A DNA stretch of 64,000 nt from Rhodopseudomonas pseudopalustris (GTDB lineage Bacteria; Pseudomonadota; Alphaproteobacteria; Rhizobiales; Xanthobacteraceae): NCBI RefSeq assembly GCF_900110435.1, contig NZ_FODT01000009.1, forward strand, positions 148,075-212,074, read 5' to 3'. Of the stretch, positions 46,804 through 55,948 are shown piece after piece (position 1 is the stretch's first letter; every line of letters starts with the position of its first letter). A program made the translations under genes and the position numbers. Below the pieces are notes generated by a model, which was not told where the DNA came from, did no database searches, and saw only the letters and a program-made list of their open reading frames with translations.

Positions 46804-47234
46804 GCCGTCTGTGTCCCCATCCTGCGAATCACCGCTGTCGCGGTCCCCGTCGCCACCACTTTGTCATCCTGCAGCAATTCGCCGCTGAGCTGACAGACTT
46901 CCTTGCCCCGCAATAGCACGCGGCCAATCCCTTTCAACGCCCCAACCCGCGCCGGGCGGTGAAATTGCACATTCAGGCTGACGGTCGGTGCGAATTCGCC
47001 GGGGTCGAGCGTGGCCACCAGCGCCGGCCCCATCGTGTCGTCGAGCATCGCGGCGAGAAAGCCGCCCTGGACGTGGCCCGCGAGGTTGAGAAACGCGGAC
47101 GTCGCCTCGAACTTCACCTCGATACTGCCGGATTCAGGGGTGACGCGGAGAAACTCGATCCCCAGAGTCTCGGCGCAGGGCGGTGGAGGCAATCGTCCAT
47201 CCGCGATCCTCCAGAACACCGATTCCCTGTCCAT
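46776..47234 (-). CDS. PaaI-family hot-dog thioesterase
   Basis: A 152-residue hot-dog protein with [20 protein letters not shown] and [15 protein letters not shown]. PaaI-type thioesterases hydrolyse small or aromatic acyl-CoA. The end overlaps gpt by 28 bp; both are read leftward, probably in one transcript starting at or before cinA. Confidence 0.88.
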   Translation of the reverse strand: MDRESVFWRIADGRLPPPPCAETLGIEFLRVTPESGSIEVKFEATSAFLNLAGHVQGGFLAAMLDDTMGPALVATLDPGEFAPTVSLNVQFHRPARVGALKGIGRVLLRGKEVCQLSGELLQDDKVVATGTATAVIRRMGTQTAWAAAQKPA

Positions 47235-47254
47235 CGCCCCTCCCCGGACCGCGG

Positions 47255-47992
47255 CTATTTGGTCAGATTCAACTCCGCCAGCATCTGCTTCACCGCGCCC
47301 ATCGCCTGCTGCAGCTTCTCCGAGTCACGCGAGCGGACCACCAGATTGGTGTTCGGCTTGCGCTCTTCGTCGAGGAACGGGTAGCTGCCGATCATCGTGT
47401 CCGGATGCGCCTCCGCGATCGCCCGCAGCGGCCCGCCGATGTCGCCTTCGCGCGCGTTGGCCTGGATCGATTCGGACAGCATCTTCACTCCGGACTTCAA
47501 TTTCGGCGCGACGATGTCCATCATCGCCTGCATGATCGACGGTACGCCGGCCATCACGATGACATTGCCGATCTTGAAGCCCGGCGCGATGATGGTCGCG
47601 CTCTGGATCAGCTCGGCGCCGTCGGGAATCCGCGTCATCCGCAGCCGCGCCTCGTTGAGTTCGGCCTCGGAGAACCGCTCGCGGAATCGAGCCAACACCT
47701 CCGGATGATAGCCGATGCCGACGCCGAACGCCTTCGCCACGCAGTCGGCGGTGATGTCGTCATGGGTCGGGCCGATCCCGCCGGTCGTGAAAACATAAGT
47801 GTAGCGGTTGCGCAGCGCGTCGAGCGCCTCGATGATCGCATCCTCATCGTCCGCGACAACGCGGACTTCGCGCAGGTCGATGGCGATATTGGTAAGGTAT
47901 TCGGCTATGAAGCCGATGTTCTTGTCCTTGGTGCGGCCGGACAGGATCTCGTCGCCGATCACCAGGATACCCGCCGTAACGATGTCGCGCAT
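47255..47992 (-). CDS. CinA N-terminal (MoaB/Mog-fold) protein
   Basis: A 245-residue molybdopterin-binding-fold protein: TAGILVIGDEILSGRTKDKN and TTGGIGPTHDDITADCVAKA with VIVMAGVPSIMQAM. It equals the N-terminal COG1058 domain of CinA (ADP-ribose pyrophosphatase in studied proteins) and lacks the C-terminal NMN deamidase domain, as is common in alphaproteobacteria. Confidence 0.92.
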   Translation of the reverse strand: MRDIVTAGILVIGDEILSGRTKDKNIGFIAEYLTNIAIDLREVRVVADDEDAIIEALDALRNRYTYVFTTGGIGPTHDDITADCVAKAFGVGIGYHPEVLARFRERFSEAELNEARLRMTRIPDGAELIQSATIIAPGFKIGNVIVMAGVPSIMQAMMDIVAPKLKSGVKMLSESIQANAREGDIGGPLRAIAEAHPDTMIGSYPFLDEERKPNTNLVVRSRDSEKLQQAMGAVKQMLAELNLTK

Positions 47993-48204
47993 GACTTCCC
48001 TTGTCCCTCCCGACCGGTGACCCGGCCGTCTGATGTCGCTGACTGACGCTCAAATATGCAGCGCTCCGCCCGTTTTTCGGGCAGCATACCGGACCGGCCG
48101 CATAAATCCGTCCACTCCATCCATATCGCGCTGGCCCGGCCCTTGCTACCACCGTGTTCCGTGCTGCACTCTCGTGCAAAGACCTCTGGAATCAGTCTGG
48201 CTAC

Positions 48205-49623
48205 ATGGCAGTTGCGTTCGATGAGATGAATGGGCCCGGCGGCGAGCTCCGTCCGGCCTATCAGGAACTTTCCCGGTGGCTGAGCGAGACGCCACCCGAG
48301 GCCCTCACCTTTCGGCGCCAGGAAGCCGAATTGCTGTTCCGGCGGATCGGCATCACCTTCGCGGTCTATGGCGATGCCGAGGCCCAGGAGCGGCTGATCC
48401 CGTTCGACGTGATCCCGCGCATTCTCTCCGCGCGCGAATGGGCGCTGATGGAACTCGGGCTGAAGCAGCGGGTGCGCGCCCTCAACATGTTCCTGCGCGA
48501 CATCTATCACGGACGCGACATTCTGCGCGCCGGCATCATCCCGCAGGACCTGATCTTTCAGAATCCGGTGTTCCGGCCCGAGATGAACGGCCAGGCGGTG
48601 CCGCACGACGTTTACGTGCACATCGCCGGCATCGACATCGTCCGGGTCGACGACGAGAATTTCTACGTGCTCGAGGACAACGCCCGGACGCCGTCCGGCG
48701 TGTCCTACATGCTGGAAAACCGCGAAGTCATGATGCGGCTGTTTCCGGATCTGTTCTCGCGACACCGCATCGCGCCGGTCGAGCGCTATCCCGACGAGCT
48801 GCTGACGGCGCTGCGCTCGGTCGCGCCGGCGCACTCCTCGTCGGAACCCACGGTCGCGCTGATGACGCCCGGCGTCTACAACTCGGCCTATTACGAGCAT
48901 TCGTTTCTGGCCGACAAGCTCGGCGTCGAACTGGTCGAGGGTCGCGATCTCGTCGTCAAGAACGACGAGGTGTTCATGCGCACCACCGAGGGCCTGAAGC
49001 GGGTCGACGTGATCTATCGCCGGGTCGATGACGATTTCATCGATCCTCTGACCTTCCGGCCGGATTCCGCGCTCGGCGTGCCGGGGCTGATGTCGGCCTA
49101 TCGCGCCGGCAACGTCACGCTGGCCAACGCCGTCGGCACCGGCATCGCCGACGACAAGGCGGTCTACAGTTACATGCCGGACATCGTGAGGTTCTATCTC
49201 GGCGAGGAGCCGATCCTGAAGAACGTCCCGACATGGCGCTGCCGCGAGCCGGCCGACCTCGCTTACGTGCTCGATCATCTGTCCGAGTTGGTGGTCAAGG
49301 AAGTCCACGGCTCCGGCGGCTACGGCATGTTGATCGGCCCGGCCGCGACCAAGGCGACGATCGAGGCGTTCCGCGACAAGTTGAAGCGCGAGCCGGAAGG
49401 CTTCATCGCCCAGCCGACGCTGGCGCTGTCGACCTGCCCGACCTGCACCGAAGCCGGCCTCGCGCCCCGCCATGTCGACCTGCGGCCGTTCGTGCTCACT
49501 GGCCGCGACCGCGTCACCATCGTCCCCGGCGGCCTCACCCGCGTCGCCCTGCAGGAAGGCTCGCTGGTGGTGAATTCCAGCCAGGGCGGCGGCACCAAGG
49601 ACACGTGGATTCTGGATGAGTAG
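48205..49623 (+). CDS. Circularly permuted ATP-grasp protein of the Anbu cluster
   Basis: A 472-residue type 2 circularly permuted ATP-grasp enzyme; the ATG at 48205 is chosen because homologues begin MAVAFDEMNGPGGELRPAY, while a GTG at 48154 would add 17 unrelated residues. ATP-grasp features: YVLEDNARTPSGVSYMLENR, ELVVKEVHGSGGYGMLIGPA. Enzymes of this kind are proposed to ligate amino acids. First gene of the cluster ATP-grasp, alpha-E, transglutaminase, Anbu, proposed from comparative genomics to make and process a peptide; the product is unknown. Confidence 0.9.
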   Translation: MAVAFDEMNGPGGELRPAYQELSRWLSETPPEALTFRRQEAELLFRRIGITFAVYGDAEAQERLIPFDVIPRILSAREWALMELGLKQRVRALNMFLRDIYHGRDILRAGIIPQDLIFQNPVFRPEMNGQAVPHDVYVHIAGIDIVRVDDENFYVLEDNARTPSGVSYMLENREVMMRLFPDLFSRHRIAPVERYPDELLTALRSVAPAHSSSEPTVALMTPGVYNSAYYEHSFLADKLGVELVEGRDLVVKNDEVFMRTTEGLKRVDVIYRRVDDDFIDPLTFRPDSALGVPGLMSAYRAGNVTLANAVGTGIADDKAVYSYMPDIVRFYLGEEPILKNVPTWRCREPADLAYVLDHLSELVVKEVHGSGGYGMLIGPAATKATIEAFRDKLKREPEGFIAQPTLALSTCPTCTEAGLAPRHVDLRPFVLTGRDRVTIVPGGLTRVALQEGSLVVNSSQGGGTKDTWILDE

Positions 49624-49670
49624 TTTTGCCACGAGATCGATTCTTGAAGTACGTCATGCCACCAGCACAG

Positions 49671-49715
49671 CCGTCATTCCGGATTCACGCGCGATGCGCG
49701 CGCCCCGGAATGACG
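49671..49715. repeat. Short R1 repeat
   Basis: CCGTCATTCCGGATTCACGC ... CGCCCCGGAATGACG, about 45 bp, inside the ATP-grasp/alpha-E gap of the Anbu cluster. Confidence 0.7.
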
Positions 49716-49763
49716 ATTGTGGTTTGATGGCGAAGCATTGAATTCTGCCTGAGAAAAGCCGCC

Positions 49764-50708
49764 ATGCTGTCGCGCACCGCTGAAAACCTGTTCTGGCTCG
49801 CCCGCTATGTCGAACGCGCGGAGTATCTGGCGCGCACCATCGATGCGACGCTGCGCGTCACCGCATTGCCGAACACCTATTCGGGCCAGGGCAACGAGTG
49901 GGACTCCGCGCTGCTGACCGCCGGCGTCGCCGCCAGCTTCTACAATCACTACGACGAGGCCAACGAGACCAACGTCGTCGAGTTTCTGTCGTTCGCGCCG
50001 TCCAATCCGTCGTCGATCCTCAACTGCATCGAGGCCGCGCGACTCAACGCGCGCTCGGTGCGCACCGCGCTGACCAGCGAGATGTGGGCGACCATCAACA
50101 GCGCCTGGATCGAGCTGCAGGAGAACTGGGGCAAGGGCGCCAAGACCCGCGAACAGCTCTCCGGCTTCCTGCGCTTCGTGCAGGAAACCTCGCTGCGGTT
50201 CGACGGCTCGGCCTATCGCACCATGCTGCGCAACGACGCCTATTGGTTCTCGCGGCTCGGCGTGCATCTCGAACGCGCCGACAACACCGCGCGGATCCTC
50301 GACGTCAAATATCACTTGCTCCTGCCCGAGGAGGAGCATGTCGGCGGCCCGCTCGATTACTATCAGTGGTCGTCGATCCTGCGCTCGGTCTCGGCGCTGA
50401 CCGCCTATCACTGGGTGTATCGCCAGACGCTGAAGCCGTGGCTGATCGCCGATCTGTTGATCCTCAATGACAGCCTGCCGCGCTCGCTGGCGTCCTGCTA
50501 CGGCAACCTGGTCCGCAATCTGGATCAGATCGGCGTCGCCTATGGCCGCCAGGGTCCGGCGCAGCGCCATGCGCGGGGCATCCGCAACCGGCTCGAGCAT
50601 TCCGACATGGAAGACATCTTCCAGCGCGGCGTGCACGAATTCATCCAGGAGTTCCTGGCCGACAACACCCGCCTGGGCGAGATCGTCGCCAAGCAATATC
50701 TGATCTAA
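49764..50708 (+). CDS. Alpha-E domain protein of the Anbu cluster
   Basis: A 314-residue all-helical alpha-E protein: MLSRTAENLFWLARYVERAE, FWFSRLGVHLERADNTARIL-like repeat at YWFSRLGVHLERADNTARIL and YWVYRQTLKPWLIADLL-type segment (YHWVYRQTLKPWLIADLLIL). Two repeats carry Arg/Glu pairs conserved in the family. It is regularly encoded with the ATP-grasp and transglutaminase proteins, sometimes fused to them, and probably works in the same complex. Confidence 0.9.
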   Translation: MLSRTAENLFWLARYVERAEYLARTIDATLRVTALPNTYSGQGNEWDSALLTAGVAASFYNHYDEANETNVVEFLSFAPSNPSSILNCIEAARLNARSVRTALTSEMWATINSAWIELQENWGKGAKTREQLSGFLRFVQETSLRFDGSAYRTMLRNDAYWFSRLGVHLERADNTARILDVKYHLLLPEEEHVGGPLDYYQWSSILRSVSALTAYHWVYRQTLKPWLIADLLILNDSLPRSLASCYGNLVRNLDQIGVAYGRQGPAQRHARGIRNRLEHSDMEDIFQRGVHEFIQEFLADNTRLGEIVAKQYLI

Positions 50709-50756
50709 AGCATGACCCGGACACGCAACTCCCGGTTCCGGAGCGGATCATGCACG
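50708..50756. repeat. R3-like short palindrome
   Basis: AGCATGACCCGGACACGC ... GGTTCCGGAGCGGATCATGC: an inverted repeat starting in the last base of the alpha-E gene. The outer AGCATGA/TCATGC arms are those of R3. Confidence 0.6.
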
Positions 50757-50860
50757 CCCAAAAAATGCGCGCACAACCGCGATTCGACCAAACGCCGTCG
50801 CGCCCGAGCCTGATATAGTCCGCCGCGCCTCCGCGCCGCGACGACCGGAATGCCAGCCCT

Positions 50861-51685
50861 ATGCGCCTGCGAATTTCCCATATCACCACCTATCGCTATG
50901 AGCCCGCCGCCACCGGTGTGATCCAGGTGCTGCGGATGACGCCCGGCAGCCATGACGGCCAGTATGTCGCGGACTGGCAGATCGACATCTCGTCCGACGC
51001 CAAGCTCGACATGCATCACGACGCGTTCGGCAACATCACCCACGTGCTGACGATCGGGGCGACCGAGGACCTCACCATCACGGCCGAGGGCCTGATCGAG
51101 ACCAACGACACCGGCGGCGTGATGCGCGGCACCGACGAGCGGTTTCCGCCGCAGCTGTTCCTGCGCACCACCGACCTCACCGAGCTCAGCCCGGCGATGG
51201 CGGCCTTCACCCGCGAGACCGGCGGCGCCGAGGGCGACGTCATCAGCTTCCTGCACGCGCTGATGTCGCGGATGAACGACCACATGACGTTCGACGGCGA
51301 TCCGACCCATTCCGGCACCACCGCAGCGGAAGCCTTCGCGCTGCGCCGCGGCGTCTGTCAGGATTACGCGCATGTGTTCATCGCCTGCGCGCGCGCCGCC
51401 GGCGTGCCGGCGCGGTTCGTCTCCGGACACTTCCTGCGCGCAGACGGCGAGGTGCATCAGCGGGCCGGCCATGCCTGGGCGGAGGCCTATGTCCCGTCAC
51501 TCGGCTGGGTCGGATTCGATCCCGCCAACGGCATCTGCTCCACCGACGCCCACGCCCGCGTCGCGATCGGGCTGGATTATCTCGGCGCGGCGCCGGTTCG
51601 CGGCACCCGCTATGGCGGTGGGCTCGAGACGCTGACGGTCGCCGTCAGGGTCGATCAGGCCGGGCGGCAGTTCCAGTCGCAATAG
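50861..51685 (+). CDS. Transglutaminase-like protein of the Anbu cluster
   Basis: A 274-residue protein with an N-terminal bacterial transglutaminase-associated domain (MRLRISHITTYRYEPAATGV) and the catalytic triad Cys166 (RRGVCQDYAHVF), His204 (AGHAWAEAYV) and Asp220 (VGFDPANG). No signal peptide, so it is cytoplasmic. It is likely a peptidase or amidase on the peptide made by the cluster. Confidence 0.92.
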   Translation: MRLRISHITTYRYEPAATGVIQVLRMTPGSHDGQYVADWQIDISSDAKLDMHHDAFGNITHVLTIGATEDLTITAEGLIETNDTGGVMRGTDERFPPQLFLRTTDLTELSPAMAAFTRETGGAEGDVISFLHALMSRMNDHMTFDGDPTHSGTTAAEAFALRRGVCQDYAHVFIACARAAGVPARFVSGHFLRADGEVHQRAGHAWAEAYVPSLGWVGFDPANGICSTDAHARVAIGLDYLGAAPVRGTRYGGGLETLTVAVRVDQAGRQFQSQ

Positions 51686-51761
51686 CGCTGTGGGCGCTGT
51701 CTGCGGCGGTTTGGTCGCGCCGCGCGCGTTCCGGAGGGGCTGGACGGAGCCGGTCAATCGG

Positions 51762-51864
51762 CTATAGCGTTTTCGAGCGAAGTGGATGCCGGTTCGCGTC
51801 AAGAAAACGCGTCAGAAAAAATTGGAGCTCCGGTTCTGATTCTATCAGAACCGGAAAAGCGCTA
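51762..51864. repeat. R2 palindromic repeat
   Basis: CTATAGCGTTTTCGAGCGAA ... AGCTCCGGTTCTGATTCTAT ... CAGAACCGGAAAAGCGCTA: about 100 bp with terminal and inner inverted arms (CCGGTTCTGAT/ATCAGAACCGG). Other copies: 63,559-63,662 (complete) and 57,241-57,292 (one half). Confidence 0.8.
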
Positions 51865-51937
51865 CTGTCCCGGTCCGGCCGATCAGCGGCCGCGTGCGCC
51901 CGCATTCCCCTGTCAGACAACTTGGTTCGAGGACGAG

Positions 51938-52684
51938 ATGACCTATTGCTGCGGAGTTTTGGTCCAGGACGGCCTGGTGATGGTGGCCGACACCAGGACC
52001 AATGCCGGGCTCGACAACATCTCGACCTTCCGCAAGCTGCACGTCTTCAGCCGGCCGGGCGACCGGGTGATGGCGATCGCCAGCGCCGGCAATCTCTCGA
52101 TCAGCCAGTCGGTGCTGTCGACGCTGACCGAAGGCCTCGAGGATCCGGAGACCGGCGTCCGTGAAACGCTGCTCGACTCGCCGACGATGTTTCAGGCGGC
52201 GCAGCGCATCGGCCGCGTGATCCGCCACGTTAACGCCACCGAGGCGCAGGCGCTGAAGGCCGAGGAGATCAACTACGAGGTGTCGTTCCTGTTCGGCGGC
52301 CAGATCAAGGGCGAGCGGATGCGCCTGTTCATGATCTACCCGGCCGGCAATTTCATCGAATGCACCATCGACACGCCCTATCTGCAGATCGGCGAGCACA
52401 AATACGGCAAGCCGGTGCTCGACCGTGCGATTACTTACGACGTCGAACTCTACGAGGCGCTGAAGACCAGCCTGATCTCGATGGATTCGACGATGCGCTC
52501 GAATCTCGGCGTCGGGCTGCCGATCGACGTACTCGTCGTCCGCACCGACGTCTGCGACCCCGATCTCCACCATCGTATCGAGGCCGGCGAGCCGTATTTC
52601 CACGACCTGCGCTCGCGCTGGTCCGCCGCGCTTCGCGCCGCCCACAAGAACATCCCAAAACCGCCGTACAAAAATCAGGCCTGA
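51938..52684 (+). CDS. Anbu, proteasome-like peptidase (COG3484)
   Basis: A 248-residue Ntn-hydrolase of the ancestral proteasome beta-like group. Starting at 51938 puts Thr2 (MTYCCGVLVQDGLVMVADTR) at the position of the catalytic N-terminal nucleophile, with the Asp of ADTRTNAGLDNIS and Lys of FRKLHVF in the usual proteasome pattern. No propeptide. Last gene of the Anbu cluster. A longer frame back to 51782 runs through an R2 repeat and is rejected. Confidence 0.93.
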   Translation: MTYCCGVLVQDGLVMVADTRTNAGLDNISTFRKLHVFSRPGDRVMAIASAGNLSISQSVLSTLTEGLEDPETGVRETLLDSPTMFQAAQRIGRVIRHVNATEAQALKAEEINYEVSFLFGGQIKGERMRLFMIYPAGNFIECTIDTPYLQIGEHKYGKPVLDRAITYDVELYEALKTSLISMDSTMRSNLGVGLPIDVLVVRTDVCDPDLHHRIEAGEPYFHDLRSRWSAALRAAHKNIPKPPYKNQA

Positions 52685-52778
52685 CGCCGCGCTGCGGACG
52701 CAGCGCTGCGCCCACCTCACACCTCATTCCGGGGCGCGCGTAGTCGAGCCCGGAATCCAAACTCAACTTCTGTATGCG

Positions 52779-53321
52779 ATGATGACCGAAACACCCCGCT
52801 CTACCGATCCTCGACGACATGACGCCGCGATCCGCTGGCGTCCGATGGCTCCCGCCGACCTCGCCGCGGTCAACACCGTCGCCGCGCAGGTCCATCTCGC
52901 GCATCCGGAAGACGCCGCCGTCTTCGCCGAGCGCCTCGCGCTGCATCCCGCCGGCTGCTCCGTACTCGAAGGCGATGACGGCGTCGCCGGCTACATCGTC
53001 AGCCACCCGTGGCGCACCGCCGAACCGCCGGCGCTCAACACGCTGCTCGGCAGCATCCCCGCCCCGGCCTCGACCTATTACATCCACGACATCGCGGTGT
53101 TGCCATCGGCGCGCCGCGGCGGCGCGGCGGCGGCGATTCTCGCGACGCTGGTGCGCCATGCAGCGACGCTGGCCGACAACATCTCGATCGTCGCGATCGG
53201 CGGAACGTTGCCGTTCTGGCAGCGTCAGGGCTTCGTGATCGCCCGCGATCCGAAGCTCGATGCAAAACTGAAGAGCTACGACGCGGACGCGTGTTATATG
53301 GTTCGCAAGCTCGATCGATAA
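52779..53321 (+). CDS. GNAT-family N-acetyltransferase
   Basis: A 180-residue GNAT protein: [20 protein letters not shown], then [20 protein letters not shown] as the acetyl-CoA pyrophosphate-binding motif (R-x-x-G-A/G type) and [11 protein letters not shown] as motif B. Substrate unknown. A half R1 repeat (about 52,725-52,757) lies just upstream. Confidence 0.88.
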   Translation: MMTETPRSTDPRRHDAAIRWRPMAPADLAAVNTVAAQVHLAHPEDAAVFAERLALHPAGCSVLEGDDGVAGYIVSHPWRTAEPPALNTLLGSIPAPASTYYIHDIAVLPSARRGGAAAAILATLVRHAATLADNISIVAIGGTLPFWQRQGFVIARDPKLDAKLKSYDADACYMVRKLDR

Positions 53322-53397
53322 GATTGCGCGCCCGCCGATCGCAGAGCCGGACTCTGTCTTGCGGGCTACGCCGCAACAGCAAACGGGATGGAACGAG

Positions 53398-54162
53398 ATG
53401 GCCAACGCCACCAGGAAGATCGCAATCGTCACCGGGGCCGGCACCGGCGTCGGCCGCGCCGCATCGCTGGCGCTGATGCAGATCGGCTTCACGGTGGTGC
53501 TCGCCGGCCGCAGGCTCGAACTGCTGCAGGAGACGCAGAAGCTCGGCGACGGCATCGGCGACAGCCTTCCCGTGCAGGCCGACATGGCCGATCCCGCCTC
53601 GATCGCAGCGCTGTTCGACAAAACGGTCGCGAGCTACGGCCGGCTCGATCTGTTGTTCAACAACGCCGGCATGGGCGCGCCGCCGGTGCCGTTCGAGGAT
53701 TTGTCGCTGGCGCAGTGGCAGGCCGTGGTCGACACCAACCTCACCGCGCCGTTTCTATGCACGCAGCACGCCTTCCGCATCATGAAGGATCAGTCGCCGC
53801 GCGGCGGCCGCATCATCAACAACGGCTCGATCTCGGCGCACGCGCCGCGACCGTTCTCGGCGGCCTACACCTCGACCAAGCACGCCATCTCCGGGCTCAC
53901 CAAGTCGTCCAATCTCGACGGCCGCGCCTATGATATCGCGGTCGGCCAGATCGATATCGGCAACGCCGCCACGCCGATGACCGACCGCATGGTCAGTGGC
54001 CCCGGCGTGCTGCAGCCCGACGGCTCGAGCAAGCAGGAGCCGCGAATGGACGCGAAAGCGGTCGGCGACGCGGTGGCCTACATGGCGGGCCTGCCGCTCG
54101 ACGCCAACGTGCTGTTCATGACGGTGATGGCGACCAAAATGCCGTTCGTCGGGCGCGGCTGA
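53398..54162 (+). CDS. SDR-family oxidoreductase
   Basis: A 254-residue classical SDR from the ATG at 53398: cofactor loop [31 protein letters not shown], Ser in [12 protein letters not shown] and catalytic YTSTKHA. The Asn-Ala-Gly and Tyr/Lys pairs are complete. Substrate unknown. It is convergent with the cupin gene, 23 bp away. Confidence 0.92.
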   Translation: MANATRKIAIVTGAGTGVGRAASLALMQIGFTVVLAGRRLELLQETQKLGDGIGDSLPVQADMADPASIAALFDKTVASYGRLDLLFNNAGMGAPPVPFEDLSLAQWQAVVDTNLTAPFLCTQHAFRIMKDQSPRGGRIINNGSISAHAPRPFSAAYTSTKHAISGLTKSSNLDGRAYDIAVGQIDIGNAATPMTDRMVSGPGVLQPDGSSKQEPRMDAKAVGDAVAYMAGLPLDANVLFMTVMATKMPFVGRG

Positions 54163-54185
54163 GCACGCGCGGCCGCCGGTCGCGC

Positions 54186-54665
54186 TCAGCCCTGCCCGGT
54201 GCGAATGAAGGCCGCCACCGCTGCGTTGGTCCGCAGCGCGGCGAGATCGTCCGGCCCCGGCAGTTGCGGCCGGTCGCGCGCGGCATTCACGACGCAGAGG
54301 AAGCCGAGACAGTCGCCGGCATTGGCGCGGAACTGGTGCCAGCTCATCGGCGGGATGAACACCAGATCGCCTGCCGAAACGTCGCTGATGGTGTCGCCCA
54401 CCAGGCATTGCCCGCGGCCGCGATGGATCATCACCGCATGAACATGCGCGTGCCGCTCCAGCGTCGAGTAGCCGCCTTCGTCGACCTCGAAATAGCGCCA
54501 CTCGCAAGCGAGCTGCGGATCGGCGAACAGCAACTGCCGCGTCACCGCGCGAAACGGCGCGGTGTCGGCCTGCTTGTACTGCATCACCTCGACGCCGTCC
54601 CAGCGGCCGGGCGCGCGCTGTTTGCGGACGCCGGGCGCCTCGTTGTCGGCTGTCTCATCGGCCAT
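54186..54665 (-). CDS. Cupin, probable methylthio-xylulose-phosphate sulfurylase
   Basis: A 159-residue single-domain cupin with metal ligands in YSTLERHAHVHAVMIHRGRG (two His, Glu) and the second His in PPMSWHQFRANAGD. It follows the RuBisCO-like gene with an 11-bp overlap. In Rhodospirillum rubrum a cupin encoded with the RuBisCO-like protein releases methanethiol from 1-methylthio-xylulose 5-phosphate to give 1-deoxyxylulose 5-phosphate for isoprenoid synthesis; the pairing here suggests the same step. Confidence 0.85.
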   Translation of the reverse strand: MADETADNEAPGVRKQRAPGRWDGVEVMQYKQADTAPFRAVTRQLLFADPQLACEWRYFEVDEGGYSTLERHAHVHAVMIHRGRGQCLVGDTISDVSAGDLVFIPPMSWHQFRANAGDCLGFLCVVNAARDRPQLPGPDDLAALRTNAAVAAFIRTGQG

Positions 54666-55758
54666 GGGCTGCGACCTCCGCGGCGAACCTTGCCGCCTGC
54701 TCGCTGAGTTGCTCGCGCGCGGCGAGCAGGCTGCCGCCGATCAGCAGCATCACGTCCTCGCCGTAGAATGACAACAGCTCGGCGACGCGGTCGATCGCGA
54801 TGCCGCCTGCCGGCGCCGGCAGGCACGGTTTCAACCCGCCCCACGCCCCACGCGCAGCATCGGCCAGCGCGCGGCAGGTCTGCGGCGTGGAGGCGAACCG
54901 CCCGCCATGATGCGGAAACACCGTGGCGTCGGCACCGAACAGCCGGAACAGTCTTCCGAGCAGCAACGGCGGTGCGATCCGGGTCGCGCCCGACAGCGCC
55001 GGATGCGCCAGCACCACCAGCCCCTCCGCCTCTTTGGCGATGGCGTGGAAGTTCGACAGCCCGACGATCATCGGCATCATCATCAGCGCGGGAATCCCTT
55101 CCGCGCGGATGCCATCGAGCTGCCGCCGCATATCGTCCAGCGAGCCGGAGACATGCGGCGCGTAGAGCGTCCGCCGCCCGCTCGAATCGTTGGAGTTGCG
55201 CACAGCGCGCCAGACCGCGGCGATCCGCGCCGCGAACGGGCTGTAGGCCTGATCGGCGAGACCGTGATCGTCCTTGATCAGATCGACGCCGCCCGCCGCG
55301 AGCCGTCCCGCGATCGCAGCCAGCGACTGCGGCGACAGGCCCTGCGGCTTCAGCGCCGAGGCGGTCAGCGCCCGGCCGTGCGCGCCGGCCAGCGCCCGGA
55401 TGCCGTCGCTGCCGAGCTTGGGGCCGCCGAACGCTTTCAGATAGAGCGGCGGCAGTTCGACATCGGTCAGCGCGACGTCGGGCTGGATCGAGGCGTTGCC
55501 GAACAGCATGTTGATCAACTGCCCGGGCTCGGCCGGCGCGGTCGCCGACGCCAGCGCAATCCGCACCGCGTAGCGACCCTCGGCGATCTCATCGATGCCT
55601 GCCACCCGTCCGAGAACGGCGTCGCGCACCCACAGATCGCCGATCGCCTCGAGCGGGCATTCGACGCTCTGCTCGATCGCGAGCGCCTGCGCGCGCTCGG
55701 CGATCCGAGCGGGTTCGCTCGTCACCTGATAGGTCGCAATGAAGCGATCGTCCGTCAT
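54655..55758 (-). CDS. RuBisCO-like protein (form IV), probable methylthioribulose-phosphate isomerase
   Basis: A 367-residue RuBisCO large-subunit homologue from the ATG at 55758. The catalytic Lys of KPQGLS (Lys137) and the carbamylation Lys in GGVDLIKDDHG (Lys162) are kept, but the RuBisCO KxDE motif reads KDDH and loop 6 is not that of true RuBisCO, so it does not fix CO2. The DLIKDDHGLADQ motif is that of the Rhodospirillum rubrum type, which isomerises 5-methylthioribulose 1-phosphate. The operon partner cupin supports this. The open frame extends upstream to 56169 opposite the transporter and is rejected. Confidence 0.88.
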   Translation of the reverse strand: MTDDRFIATYQVTSEPARIAERAQALAIEQSVECPLEAIGDLWVRDAVLGRVAGIDEIAEGRYAVRIALASATAPAEPGQLINMLFGNASIQPDVALTDVELPPLYLKAFGGPKLGSDGIRALAGAHGRALTASALKPQGLSPQSLAAIAGRLAAGGVDLIKDDHGLADQAYSPFAARIAAVWRAVRNSNDSSGRRTLYAPHVSGSLDDMRRQLDGIRAEGIPALMMMPMIVGLSNFHAIAKEAEGLVVLAHPALSGATRIAPPLLLGRLFRLFGADATVFPHHGGRFASTPQTCRALADAARGAWGGLKPCLPAPAGGIAIDRVAELLSFYGEDVMLLIGGSLLAAREQLSEQAARFAAEVAAHGR

Positions 55759-55948
55759 CCGCTGCCGTCCCGCCGCGCCCCGCCGGCGCGCCGGCCTCTC
55801 TAGCACGGCGCGCATGACAACGCCGCGATGCGGCCGGCTGAGCGACGCCGTCTCACGCAGTTCGGCCTGAGCACAAAGTCGCAGATCGAATTTGCCCCAG
55901 CTGTGCTGGTCACCGCGCCCCGCATCGGCATAATGGCGCGGGGGACTG

